From Symsagittifera roscoffensis (taxonomy: Eukaryota > Xenacoelomorpha > Acoela > Convolutidae), in assembly GCF_963678635.1 (NCBI RefSeq), contig NC_087067.1, positions 29,688,403-29,752,402 on the forward strand: a stretch of 64,000 bases of DNA. Reading direction: 5' to 3'. The notes beneath the pieces were generated by a model. It saw only the letters and a program-made list of their open reading frames with translations. It was not told where the DNA came from and did not search any database. Positions 25,480 through 36,637 of this stretch are shown piece after piece (position 1 is the stretch's first letter; each line of letters opens with the position of its first letter). The position numbers were made by a program, and so were the translations under genes.

Positions 25480-25652
25480 TTTAAAACTTAATACATGGTT
25501 ACCATTACTATTTTTACATGGGGTTATTAGTTATAAATTAAAACCTGATGATCATTGGTTGTCATATAATACATGATGACCATCGTGATCTATACCTAAT
25601 GGTCATCCATGTATGACACCCCACAATCCTAATGAACTATATGCATATTAGT
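25480..25652 (-). repeat. Right terminal inverted repeat of Polinton
   Basis: The reverse complement matches 9186-9375. It ends ATGCATATTAGT against the target copy GCCTAT at 25653-25658. Confidence 0.75.
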
Positions 25653-26151
25653 GCCTATCCATCCGATAAGTCAAGATGTTTAGTCTGGTGATGACTCAAG
25701 ATATCTCCAATTCCCGAATGAAATCCTTGAATTTCTTCGCACTTCGACGCCTCAATCCTCTAAGACAGGAAGAATGAAATACCGAAGCTTGAACAGTCGA
25801 GCCCCACTATCGAGATAACAACACCCTCAGCAATCTCGTCTGCTAAGTTAGACTCGATCAGCACTGCAAAAGATGGATCAAAAATTCCTACAGATCAGAC
25901 AGCACATGACGTGAACACTGCGATGACAACGACCATCACAGCAATTAGATATGATTAGCCAGTCTACGCAGAACCTATAATTGCCTCTAAATCCAAAATC
26001 AGTATCCCAGCCGTTTTATTCGTTCACCGACTCGTCGTTTTAAACGACTCGTCGTTATATATTTAGCAAGAAAAAAATTTTTTTGTTCTTGTCAATCAGG
26101 TGGAAAGGCAACAAGTTTACCTTACTCTTTGCTGTAAATTTTCAAGGGGTA
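25653..26151 (+). mobile_element. Right part of interrupted Gypsy-type retrotransposon
   Basis: This stretch lies between the Polinton's right terminus and an LTR. Its distal part (AGCCAGTCTACGCAGAA, 25956-25972) matches 31.92 kb in the other retrotransposon copy, which supports continuity with the body at 6.1-9.18 kb. No open reading frame survives. Confidence 0.6.
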
Positions 26152-26441
26152 TGTGATACATCTGAAATACAAAATTACTTGACGTATTATTCATGCAGTA
26201 CTGCTTTGCCACCACTATGTGGCATGGTTGTTATGTCACTGACTTAGTACCTACCAAAAGCGATGTAGCTTTTGAACAGCCATTGAGCATTTGTTACTTA
26301 AATTACCGTTTTAAATTGACCAACTTATTTCAACTTATCTTTTAGTTTCGTTTTTTTTTCTCATTTTAAAAATTAGTTGGCGTAGTTAAAACACTTAATA
26401 TCTTACACAAGTTTAACCTTCGTACCTTAGTTAGTTGCCTG
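26152..26441 (+). repeat. LTR of Gypsy-type retrotransposon
   Basis: It matches 5819-6098 and, over its 3' two thirds, 32770-32948. It serves as 3' LTR of the interrupted copy. The body to its right lacks its own gag and 5' LTR, so this LTR appears shared by two tandem partial elements. Confidence 0.65.
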
Positions 26442-26765
26442 ACTAAGAAAAATGAGGGAACTTGTCACATCTGTCTTTGATGACTATATGAACCGGGTAA
26501 AGTGACAAACAGTGAAATCAGTAGACGCAAAAACTGGAAAGTTACACCACTCGTTGGTAGTCGAAAACAGGACTTTTGGATGTTTAATTTGAAACCCTAC
26601 TAAAAATCAAGGAAATTTATAACGCCAACCATCAAGTCGACTATCACGCCAATCATCAAACCAATCATATGAATCATTATCACTATGACAACTATCACGG
26701 GAATAATCAGCCGAAACATTACGCTAACCATCCCACTAAGCATCACGTCAACTTATGAGTTCGCC
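26442..26765 (-). pseudogene. Fragment of the NERD-helicase 3' exon next to an LTR
   Basis: The reverse strand of about 26500-26600 matches the exon at 35640-35765 (around PKVLF and ASTEF-VCH), with stops. The stretch that follows is a degenerate 12-bp repeat (ATCACGCCAACC type). Similar fragments lie at 29009-29190 and 32957-33330. The LTR element probably inserted into, or was duplicated together with, a helicase paralogue. Confidence 0.5.
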
Positions 26766-29008
26766 AATCCAACTGCGGAAAATGCTCGACAGTATGAGTT
26801 CAGAAAACTTAATCTCAAGCAATTCCCTAATATCAACACTAGAATAGGTTAGATATAAAGTTTATAAAAAAAACTTACTTCAGAGACCCGCTAAAATCTA
26901 TCCAGATAAAAAGGAAACTAATCCCGATTCCTTTACTTCCAAAAGTAAGACTAAGAGTCGACCAACTTTCAAAAATTGGCCATTTAGAAAAACTACTTAA
27001 AGGCTTGGAGAATTCTTTTATCAGCCCTGTCGTAGTGCACGCTAAAATGATCGCTCCTTTAAGTTTCTCTCAACTCAAAAAAACTGAAAAAGCAAATATA
27101 CAGAAACTCCAATTATCCAGAAACTCTGGTATCAAACTCCAAATTTATTTGGACTAATAGACAATATGGCACTTACAATTAGCGGACTTTCAGAAAAACT
27201 CAGTATGGTTCTTCTTGTTAGACCTAAAGTACGCGTAGAGTCAAATCCCACTGTCTTTTAAAGTAACTAACCAATGTAACTTTAATATTGTGAGCGGATA
27301 CATCACGGGTTGATATCGTTTCAAGACCAAATTTTACCGATTGGACGACATACCCAACGAATTTTCTACGTATTATGGACTTGTTAGTGGAAAAAATAGC
27401 AAACACACACTGTTACCTAGACGATATAATTTAGTTACTGTTGGAACAGCCTGCAATCACAACAAAACTATTTTTAGAGAATTGGAAACACCAGACGACA
27501 AAAACTTATCCATCATGTGGTAAAATTTGAAAGTTTTCAACACACGAGTTTCAATGGCTGGGTTGTAAAATAAACAATCTTGGAACGAAACCCTAACACC
27601 AAAAGCCGACGCAATTACAAATCTCAAAAATCAAAAAGCTTAAAAGACATTACATTCCTAGTGTGATCATTAAACCAGTTCAACAAAATTCACACCTTAC
27701 TTAAAGACATTCTCATCGCCGTTCAGAAATTAAATTAAAAAATGATCATTTTCTTTGGACAAAAAAATTTGAGACGCTTTTGAAAAAATAAAAACGGAAG
27801 TTTCTAAAGCGGTAATGAAACATCATTTCGATGTACCCTGAGAAACTAGTGTCGAATGTGAAGCTTCGCATGCGGGACTCGGAGCCTCAATCAAACAAAA
27901 ATCACAACGGTGTCTGAAAAACCATAGCAATCGCATTGCGTTTTTGAACGGAGCTAAAAAAAAACAATAGAAACGAACAGGAATTGTTAGGATTAGTCTG
28001 ATCATTAGATCAATTTGAAAAATGTTTGTCGGGGTACCAATTTATTTTTCTAACCGACCATAAAGTACTGATCGGAGCTCTAAGAGACGACCGAAACGCT
28101 AAAACAACTCAATCAAGATTAACTTGATGGGCCGAAATTACTCCCCAACGACTTTTCAGTCAAACATACGCCCGGTAATAAGGATATGGGTTTGTAGACC
28201 ACATGTCACGACACCATAGAAATAAAACCCACCCCTACTTTAGAGGATGACAAGAAATTTGTTGTTGCATCGATGGTTAGTATCGGGATTTTACTGGGCT
28301 CCGACGAAGCCATGCCTGATACTCAAGTGAAGGTTGTTTGAGAACAATTCGCTCTCGTTAGCTCACAAAAATTGAAAATCTGCTGCAATGTGATTGGTCA
28401 AAATCATGAGAACAACAAAGCGAAAGAAATCGAAGAGGAGCAACTAATCCAACACGTTGAAGAACAGCTTCAAAAAATTCGCGACCAAACAATTTTCTAC
28501 GTGCGTCAAAACTCTCATTACCTAACAGTTGTGTTCTTCCAAGTGTTAAACATTCGATTTTGCAGAAAACGCTAAGCGCTTAAAATTTAACGATTACGAT
28601 TCGACAAAATGAAAACGACGAAAGAAAACTACCTTAAGTAGTTGAGCCAAGTACAAATATAGAAATAGATTTCGCCTGACCTCTACCAGTCGTGTGGAAA
28701 ACAAAAAAGACGTCTTCTTATGCCTTGACTGTTACTCTAAGTTCCCATTCGCACGAATCACTTCGAGCACATCAGCAAAGACATTAATAATATTTCTGCA
28801 AAATTACATAGCATTACACGGTATCACACAAAAAATCCGAGTCGATCAAGAGTCCGGATTCATAGCTAAGGAAGTCAAAGGATTTTGCCAAGAATTAAAA
28901 ATTAATTTAATCTTTAGTCCGGTTGGGGGTCATAGAGCCACAGGTCTGGTCGAGTGACTCATTAGGATCATTAAGGAAAAGCTGTTAGTGATGGCCGAAA
29001 ACTTTACT
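26575..29008 (+). mobile_element. Gypsy pol block, tandem unit A (about 2434 bp)
   Basis: The unit starts in the helicase-exon fragment and contains decayed reverse transcriptase (IPIPLLPK-LRVDQL at 26.92 kb; CYLDDI, the YxDD active-site motif, at 27.41 kb), RNase H (FLTDHKVLIGALRD at 28.05 kb) and integrase (28694-28957). The integrase piece keeps D, D and E with 35 residues between the last two (VDQESG to GLVE). Stops elsewhere rule out function. The unit is repeated almost unchanged at 29009-31436. Confidence 0.75.
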
Positions 29009-31436
29009 TTTGGATGTTTAATTTGAAACCCTACTAAAAATCAAGGAAATTTATAACGCCAACCATCAAGTCGACTATCACGCCAATCATCAAACCAATC
29101 ATATGAATCATTATCACTATGACAACTATCACGGGAATAATCAGCCGAAACATTACGCTAACCATCCCACTAAGCATCACGTCAACTTATGAGTTCGCCA
29201 ATCCAACTGCGGAAAATGCTCGACAGTATGAGTTCAGAAAACTTAATCTCAAGCAATTCCCTAATATCAACACTAGAATAGGTTAGATATAAAGTTTATA
29301 AAAAAATCTTACTTCAGAGACCCGCTAAAATCTATCCAGATAAAAAGGAAACTAATCCCGATTCCTTTACTTCCAAAAGTAAGACTAAGAGTCGACCAAC
29401 TTTCAAAAATTGGCCATTTAGAAAAACTACTTAAAGGCTTGGAGAATTCTTTTATCAGCCCTGTCGTAGTGCACGCTAAAATGATCGCTCCTTTAAGTTT
29501 CTCTCAACTCAAAAAAACTGAAAAAGCAAATATACAGAAACTCCAATTATCCAGAAACTCTGGTATCAAACTCCAAATTTATTTGGACTAATAGACAATA
29601 TGGCACTTACAATTAGCGGACTTTCAGAAAAACTCAGTATGGTTCTTCTTGTTAGACCTAAAGTACGCGTAGAGTCAAATCCCACTGTCTTTTAAAGTAA
29701 CTAACCAATGTAACTTTAATATTGTGAGCGGATACATCACGGGTTGATATCGTTTCAAGACCAAATTTTACCGATTGGACGACATACCCAACGAATTTTC
29801 TACGTATTATGGACTTGTTAGTGGAAAAAATAGCAAACACACACTGTTACCTAGACGATATAATTTAGTTACTGTTGGAACAGCCTGCAATCACAACAAA
29901 ACTATTTTTAGAGAATTGGAAACACCAGACGACAAAAACTTATCCATCATGTGGTAAAATTTGAAAGTTTTCAACACACGAGTTTCAATGGCTGGGTTGT
30001 AAAATAAACAATCTTGGAACGAAACCCTAACACCAAAAGCCGACGCAATTACAAATCTCAAAAATCAAAAAGCTTAAAAGGCATTACATTCCTAGTGTGA
30101 TCATTAAACCAGTTCAACAAAATTCACACCTTACTTAAAGACATTCTCATCGCCGTTCAAAAATTAAATTAAAAAATGATCATTTTCTTTGGACAAAAAA
30201 ATTTGAGACGCTTTTGAAAAAATAAAAACGGAAGTTTCTAAAGCGGTAATGAAACATCATTTCGATGTACCCTGAGAAACTAGTGTCAAATGTGAAGCTT
30301 CGCATGCGGGACTCGGAGCCTCAATCAAACAAAAATCACAACGGTGTCTGAAAAACCATAGCAATCGCATTGCGTTTTTGAACGGAGCTAAAAAAAAAAA
30401 CAATAGAAACGAACAGGAATTGTTAGGATTAGTCTGATCATTAGATCAATTTGAAAAATGTTTGTCGGGGTACCAATTTATTTTTCTAACCGACCATAAA
30501 GTACTGATCGGAGCTCTAAGAGACGACCGAAACGCTAAAACAACTCAATCAAGATTAACTTGATGGGCCGAAATTACTCCCCAACGACTTTTCAGTCAAA
30601 CATACGCCCGGTAATAAGGATATGGGTTTGTAGACCACATGTCACGACACCATAGAAATAAAACCCACCCCTACTTTAGAGGATGACAAGAAATTTGTTG
30701 TTGCATCGATGGTTAGTATCGGGATTTTACTGGGCTCCGACGAAGCCATGCCTGATACTCAAGTGAAGGTTGTTTGAGAACAATTCGCTCTCGTTAGCTC
30801 ACAAAAATTGAAAATCTGCTGCAATGTGATTGGTCAAAATCATGAGAACAACAAAGCGAAAGAAATCGAAGAGGAGCAACTAATCCAACACGTTGAAGAA
30901 CAGCTTCAAAAAATTCGCGACCAAACAATTTTCTACGTGCGTCAAAACTCTCATTACCAAACAGTTGTGTTCTTCCAAGTGTTAAACATTCGATTTTGCA
31001 GAAAACGCTAAGCGCTTAAAATTTAACGATTACGATTCGACAAAATGAAAACGACGAAAGAAAACTACCTTAAGTAGTTGAGCCAAGTACAAATATAGAA
31101 ACAGATTTCGCCTGACCTCTACCAGTCGTGTGGAAAACAAAAAAGACGTCTTCTTATGCCTTGACTGTTACTCTAAGTTCCCATTCGCACGAATCACTTC
31201 GAGCACATCAGCAAAGACATTAATAATATTTCTGCAAAATTACATAGCATTACACGGTATCGCACAAAAAATCCGAGTCGATCAAGAGTCCGGATTCATA
31301 GCTAAGGAAGTCAAAGGATTTTGCCAAGAATTAAAAATTAATTTAATCTTTAGTCTGGTTGGGGGTCATAGAGCCACAGGTCTGGTCGAGTGACTCATTA
31401 GGATCATTAAGGAAAAGCTGTTAGTGATGGCCGAAA
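29009..31436 (+). mobile_element. Gypsy pol block, tandem unit B
   Basis: A nearly identical repeat of 26575-29008, with offset 2434-2436 bases. Several open stretches are the same to the residue (29775-29957 equals 27341-27523). The few differences include single substitutions and A-run length changes. The high identity contrasts with the decay of the element, so the duplication is much younger than the insertion. Confidence 0.85.
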
Positions 31437-32769
31437 AAAGTTTAAATTCAACTCTAGAAACCGCTATGCTAAAAATGATGAAATGCCTTAGGACTGCTAA
31501 ACAGCAATCAATAAACTGCACTCCTTTCGAAGCTCATTTTGGCAGGACTGCAAGCACAACGTGGCAGAACCGAGTAAAACTTCTCTCGATAAAAAACTTA
31601 AACTGGGATCGAATTTTACTTTGATTAGATAGAGGACGAACGATGTTGCGCCGAGATAGGAGAGATGTTTGGGATGCACCGGATCACATTGAAGACGCCG
31701 AAATAGACAGATCTGATTCATCTTCGGACGAACTCTCCAACGCAACAAAATACGTCATTACAGGCGCAGGATCGCCTACAATAGTTTTGAGAAAAGCTCA
31801 CAAACGAGCCGCTTTAAGGCGTGTGGAACCGAAAACATCATCTCGGGATAAGATATCAGTTTTTCGTTCAGTTCAAGGTAGAAAAAAAATATGATCCATA
31901 CTACATCACCCATACTACAAGAAAGCCAGTCTCCGCAGAATCGATCATTGCTTCTAGTTCCAAGACAACACGGCTAAAAATTACCGACCTAGATACTACG
32001 CCTCCTATCCCGTAAACTTCAACTAAAGCCACAAGTCCAGTAACAATACCATTGAAACGCATCGGCTATTTCGGGAAAACCTTCAGAGGCAGCCAAGAGA
32101 AAGTCTTCGTCTTCGATACACTCACCTACACCGAACAAACATTTTGACCTTGTCAGACTTAATATTAGACCCTTACGTTGAAGACAGCCACCGAACCCTC
32201 TGGGGGAGACAGTCATTGCAAGCCCAGTTGAAGGAGACTCTGACGAGCAACCAGGAGAGATTGAGTCATCGACGATAACTTTTCCAAGAATCGGTCGACC
32301 CATTAGAGGCAGTCACAGTGGAAGAAGTACCCTGGACCCCGGTATAAATGACCTCGCATCGTCTCCAGGTGCATACACAAGTTCCAGCTCCATTGCTTGT
32401 CAAAACTCAGCTAGAAGAAATACCTTTAGTTCATACGTCGCGGCTGTCTCATTCAGTCCTTGAGATGCCCCTGGCATCACTCGGAAGTAAACCTGGCCCA
32501 GGTGGAACAGTGGATCCACCTTGATTCTATCGCAGATATTATCGACTTATTGGGACGCCCAATGACAAGGAATGAACTAAGGGTATGGTCTACCCAAAAG
32601 CCCAAGAGAACCTAACTTGTCAAGCTCCATGGGGACTTACAAAAACTCGGCCGCTTAAAACTTTCGTTAACTTTTCTTTTGTTGCTTCTTATAGTACCTC
32701 TTACCCTTTACTTTACGATTTTGGGACTCTTAATTTTGAACACGACTCAGTGCAAGTTTTTGATGACAA
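31437..32769 (+). mobile_element. 3' part of Gypsy-type retrotransposon, unidentified tail
   Basis: 31437-31900 continues past integrase and matches 8217-8680 of the left copy. Beyond it, broken frames give no recognisable protein. A hydrophobic stretch at about 32.68-32.75 kb (LLLIVPLTLYFTILGLLIL) could be a relic membrane segment of an envelope-like gene, but nothing else supports that. Confidence 0.5.
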
Positions 32770-32948
32770 TAAGTTTTTGGACAGCCATTGTTCATTTGTT
32801 AGCTCTGTTACCGTTTAAACTTGACCGATTTAATTCAACTAGTTTTTTAACTTCGTTTTAGTCTCATTTTAAGAAATAGTTAGCGTAGTTAGAACACTCT
32901 TAAAATCGTACACTGTTTTATTCTTCGTACCTTAATTGCCTAACTAAG
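32770..32948 (+). repeat. Truncated 3' LTR
   Basis: It matches the 3' two thirds of the LTRs at 5819 and 26152, starting at AAGTTTTTGGACAGCCATTG. Its upstream third is lost. The helicase paralogue fragment follows, as it does after the LTR at 26152. Confidence 0.65.
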
Positions 32949-33114
32949 AAAACTGAGGGCACTTGTTACATCTGTCTTTGATGACTACATGAACCCGGTA
33001 AAGTGACAAACGGAGAATTCAGTAGACGTGTTAACTGGATAGCTACACCACTCGTTGGTGGTCAAAAACAGGACTTTTGGATTTTTATCTTGAAACCCTA
33101 CTAAAAATATAGGA

Positions 33115-33335
33115 AATTGAAAACGCCAACCATCAAGCCGACTATCACGCCAACTGTGAAACAAACCAGATCGATAACCATCACTATGGCAACTATTACG
33201 GGAATAATCAAACTAAAAATTACGCCAATCATCCCTCTAGCCATTACGCCAACTAAAACGCTAACTTTAACGCCGACTATCACTCCAATTACCACGTCAA
33301 CTATCACGCAAACCATCACGCCAGTTTTCTCTCAA
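33115..33335. repeat. Degenerate 12-bp minisatellite
   Basis: Imperfect repeats of the type ATCACGCCAACC. In the plus frame they encode a T-P-T-I pattern, which explains the 88-residue open frame there. The gene copy at 35.78 kb has only about two such units, so expansion happened in this paralogue. Confidence 0.7.
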
Positions 33336-33559
33336 AGGGTTCTATATTTTGTTTCAGCAATCATTTCTGTACAAATCGAGTAAAAAGAGGCAGTTTTCCT
33401 TATGCAGAGTAATTATATACTATTTGTTTGCATTACGATGTGTTGTTAAACTTACTTTTAAGTCAAATACCCTAATTAAAATAATTTAAATCAAAGTTCG
33501 AGCTATTTCTTTGAGTTGAATATTTGGGTTTTCGAGAAATGAAGTATTAATAACCGTGA

Positions 33560-33730
33560 GGCCAAACTGTGCACTAGATAGGGGCCTAATTTTCTGTGTA
33601 TCATTTCTGAGGAATCCTGAAAGTAAAAGTTTTGTCGACTTGATAACAGGAAACAAAAAATCAAAGAAAGATAAATGAAAACATTTGTTTGCAGAATCGG
33701 CTCACAGTTTCGAAAATGCACAGTTTGGCC
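33560..33730. mobile_element. MITE with GGCCAAACTGTGCA termini, copy 1
   Basis: Terminal inverted repeats GGCCAAACTGTGCA at both ends of 171 bp. Related copies lie at 35993-36121 and 57201-57367. It sits at the same place as the 35993 copy within duplicated sequence, so it inserted before that duplication. Confidence 0.7.
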
Positions 33731-33894
33731 TCAAAAATGTGACATGAACGGTCATTTAAGGTGAACGTTTTTAGTTTTTATAAATTGAAGCTTGAAAGAA
33801 CCAAAGCTTGAACGAAATTTGTGAAACAAAAGAAACTTAACAACAATTTCACTTCAAAAAAACTTCAAAAATTATCACAGACAAAACATTATTA

Positions 33895-34652
33895 CCCGCA
33901 CTGACAAAAATGGTTTCGGATCGATTTAAATTGATTTTAAATCGATTTTAAATCGATTCAAATCGATTAACAATGTACATTTTACGAACATAAATGGATT
34001 TTAATTCAATTTAAATTGATCTTTTTGAAAATTTTTCAGATTTTAAGCTCGAAAATAGGCAATGTAATAATAGAAAATTATTGTAAATCCTATGTAACAA
34101 ACAAGAAAAGGGTTAGAAAAAATTTGATCTAATTAATATGCAATTAAATCATAGAAAGTTTTGAAGATAAATCAGATTTCGGGCAAAATTTTAGATAAAA
34201 GAAATCAAGAAAAGGATAATTGTAGATCAGTTTTTGAACTCAAAATATGCAAGAAAATTATAGATTTTATCGATATTTTTTTATGCTACAATATGCTATG
34301 GATGTAAAATGAAAAATGATAGGCAATGAATAAATGCAATAAAAATTCGAAACTGATAAATCTCGAATGAAAAAAAAAATCGATTTAAATCGATTTTAAT
34401 CCGTTTTAATCTCCTTAAAATTAAAAACAAATTCAGATTGAAAAAGTGCATTTAAATTGATTTAAAATCGATTTTGATCAATTTTTTTAGCTGGGTTTTA
34501 AGATCAATTTAAATCAATTTAAATCGATCCAAATCAATCTTCATCTTTTTTATTTAATCTTCGTACTTTTTTCATACTAAAATCGATCTAAATTTAATCA
34601 ACGTAGTTTTTTCGTACTAAAATCGATCCTAATTCATTTTTGTCAGTGCGGG
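33895..34652. mobile_element. TA-flanked palindromic element with ATCGATTTAAAT repeats
   Basis: The termini CCCGCACTGACAAAAATG and its inverse are flanked by TA on both sides. Both subterminal regions are built of many AAATCGATTTAAATCGATTT-type words, each itself palindromic, around a unique AT-rich core. The paralogous locus near 36.29 kb lacks the element and has a single TA, which gives an empty site. A TA duplication points to Tc1/mariner-type mobilisation. No transposase is encoded, so it is non-autonomous. Confidence 0.8.
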
Positions 34653-34948
34653 TAAAACTTTGGACTCGGGGTATCACTGTGTCAGAAGATTCTAGAGTTT
34701 TGTCAAAATTTGCAGGTTAAAATCTCGAATTTGTCTCAACAACAAAACTGAGTTTTGAATTTTGGTCCAAAAAGCCAGTGTTTGCTCAAACTGAAGTACC
34801 AGTGGATAGTAATTTATTAAAAAGTCGCAGCCGATATCAAGATCCTGATGTAATCCAGTGTCTTGGTCCAACTCTCTCTCTACCAGCTTTTTTTAGGAAT
34901 AAGCGGTATACTTTCAAAACAAGGTATGTTGAAATTTGTGGGTCTTGG

Positions 34949-35393
34949 ACAACAAGCCGACGGGACTTCAAGCCAAAGGGACTTCACGCCGAAATTAAAA
35001 CTTTACAAGCACCTCAAATCACTATATTTTTATCTGTAAAACGTTGCTTTTCAAAAATTTAGGCATGTTTAGTCCATAATAAGCGTTATTCATGACAATG
35101 CAACACTTCTGATTGGTATCCGTTAACAACATCAGCCGGTTTTTGAAATGCATAAATTATAAACATGAAAAATGCCTTCAACCATGTTTTACTTTTCAAC
35201 TTTCCGAAACATCATTTGGATGCTTAAGTTTTTTGAAAACGCCATTAACTAGTGAAGAAAGATCATGAAATTCAGAAATTCTTCAAAAAAGTTTTCAAAT
35301 TAATCATATTTCACGACTTTATAAGCAACTATTCGGCTTGAAGTCCCTAATTTTACGATTCGGCTTGAAGTCCCGTCGGCTTGATGTCCGGCA
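34949..35393. mobile_element. Inverted-repeat element with AAGCCGACGGGACTTCAAGCC ends
   Basis: The termini GGACAACAAGCCGACGGGAC and GGACATCAAGCCGACGGGAC face each other. GGGACTTCAAGCCG-like words recur just inside both ends. The last 14 codons of the helicase 3' open frame come from this element, so it probably truncates that gene. No clear target duplication was seen. Confidence 0.6.
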
Positions 35394-35802
35394 CCCGCAT
35401 TTCGTGAAGCTTGCGTTTAAGGCGTAATAATTCGAGCAATTTCAATAATTTGGCTACATAATCAGTTTCATCTTTAATTTTTGCATCTCCAAATAAGTTC
35501 AATAACTCTTCCAATTCTGTTTGGGATCTACTGTACGCTTCATCCTTTATCACAATCATGTGCACTCGGCATAGAACACGCGCTCTTGATATCGCATTGT
35601 AAAGATCTTGTTTATAGCTTTCCTTGAAACGGTTCACCCTCAAGATAACGTGACAAACAGTGAATTCAGTAGACGCGATAGCTGGATGACCATACCACTT
35701 CTTGCTGTTCGAAAACAGGACTTTTGGATACTCTTCGTGAAACCTCAATAAGGGCATACCCCAATTAAGTTCATCACGCAAACCATCAAGCTGGTGTTCA
35801 CT
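35353..35802 (-). CDS. 3' exon of NERD-helicase gene (helicase motif VI region)
   Basis: The frame gives HQLDGLRDELNWGMP, then PKVLFSNSKKWYG, and YNAISRARVLCRVHMIV. The last is the S-R-A-R motif VI of superfamily-1 helicases, which completes the helicase core begun in the exon at 36.3-38.1 kb on the same strand. A weak acceptor (A-run followed by CAG) is at 35803-35805. The carboxyl end (from about 35393 downward) reads into the inverted-repeat element and stops, so the native end is lost or replaced. Three further copies of part of this exon lie in the retrotransposon cluster. Whether the exon is still expressed cannot be told. Confidence 0.55.
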   Translation of the reverse strand, partial: SEHQLDGLRDELNWGMPLLRFHEEYPKVLFSNSKKWYGHPAIASTEFTVCHVILRVNRFKESYKQDLYNAISRARVLCRVHMIVIKDEAYSRSQTELEELLNLFGDAKIKDETDYVAKLLKLLELLRLKRKLHEMRVPDIKPTGLQAES

Positions 35803-35992
35803 CTGTTTTTTTTTTACATTTCAGCAACCACTGTTGTAAACCAAGTAATAAGAGCCTTTATTTCCTAAACAGTGTGAAGATACTGTTTTTTTCTGATGTT
35901 GTTTAAGTTAGTTTTAAGTTTTGTTCTTGATTCGCATTGTCTGTTGAATTGGTTCTGTTTTTTGTGGAGAATTGAAGGTTCAATCACTAATT

Positions 35993-36121
35993 GGCCAAAC
36001 TGTGCACTGGATAGTCTTTGAACGAACTAAACTTTTGCGGGAATATTCAAAGGAACTGCAGGATCAAAAAAAGATCGAAGAAAACAATTTTTTTAGAATT
36101 CATAAAATGCACAGTTTGGCC
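35993..36121. mobile_element. MITE with GGCCAAACTGTGCA termini, copy 2
   Basis: The inverted ends match copies at 33560-33730 and 57201-57367. It lies between the two 3' exons of the helicase gene, most likely within an intron. Confidence 0.7.
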
Positions 36122-36637
36122 GCGTAAGATGTAACATTTCCATAGCCATTCAAGGTCTATGCAGAATACTTTGGTTTATTTGTTGAACTTTTTAGAAATT
36201 GAAGTGTTGGGAATCAAAAGGTAAATGAAAACAAATGGAAATTGAAAACAATTTCACTCGACTAACACGAAAGTTCATCACAGATAAAATATCTTCATAA
36301 TTTTGGGCTCAGTGAATCAATGTGTGTCAGATTGTTCAACGAGTTCAAAATTTTGGTCCAAAAAGTTAGTGTTTGCTGAAATTGAACTACCTTCGGATAG
36401 TAGTTCAAAAAAAAGGCGCAGTTGATGTCAGAATCTTGGTAAATTTCTGGGTCTCGGTCGATTTCTCTCTTAACCAGCTTATCCAAGAAAAAGTCAGGTT
36501 CTGTGTAAACTAACTCTTCTGGCACCCGATATACCTTTATAATGATTTGCGGTCCATGAATGAAGTGCCCATGATGTGGAATATGGGTCAGATGTGGTTG
36601 CAATTCTCCTCTTGTAGTTGCAGTAGTAGTTGCTATA

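Larger units (their letters stand above)
9186..25652. mobile_element. Polinton/Maverick DNA transposon, degenerate, about 16.5 kb
   Basis: The boundaries are inverted termini (9186-9375 against 25480-25652) flanked by GCCTAT. The length falls in the usual 15-20 kb range. Inside are remnants of the diagnostic Polinton gene set: protein-primed family B DNA polymerase (minus strand, 9.95-12.73 kb), FtsK/HerA-type packaging ATPase (18.27-19.2 kb), retroviral-type integrase (19.99-20.8 kb), double-jelly-roll capsid protein (about 22.05-23.3 kb) and adenain-like protease (23.3-23.63 kb), the last four on the plus strand. All carry stops or frameshifts. Parts of the ATPase 5' region and the protease are present more than once, so the copy is rearranged. 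It sits inside an LTR retrotransposon, so it inserted after that element. Confidence 0.82.
32957..34945 (-). pseudogene. Decayed paralogue of the NERD-helicase 3' region
   Basis: The segment is collinear with 35620-36520 of the intact-looking gene. It has the exon piece at 33.0-33.11 kb, an intron with the same 170-bp MITE (33560-33730 against 35993-36121), and the upstream exon at 34.75-34.93 kb, whose minus strand reads INYYPLVLQFEQTLAFWTK where the gene has LNYYPKVVQFQQTLTFWTK. Frameshifts and stops show it is not expressed. A palindromic element has inserted at 33895-34652. Confidence 0.7.

Noticed and set aside
32679-32861. Envelope gene in the retrotransposon
   Set aside because: Only one hydrophobic stretch is seen; no signal peptide, cleavage site or fusion region.
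33117-33383. Threonine/proline/isoleucine-rich frame as a mucin-like gene
   Set aside because: It is a degenerate 12-bp minisatellite inside a helicase pseudogene and is open by period, without ATG context or splice sites.
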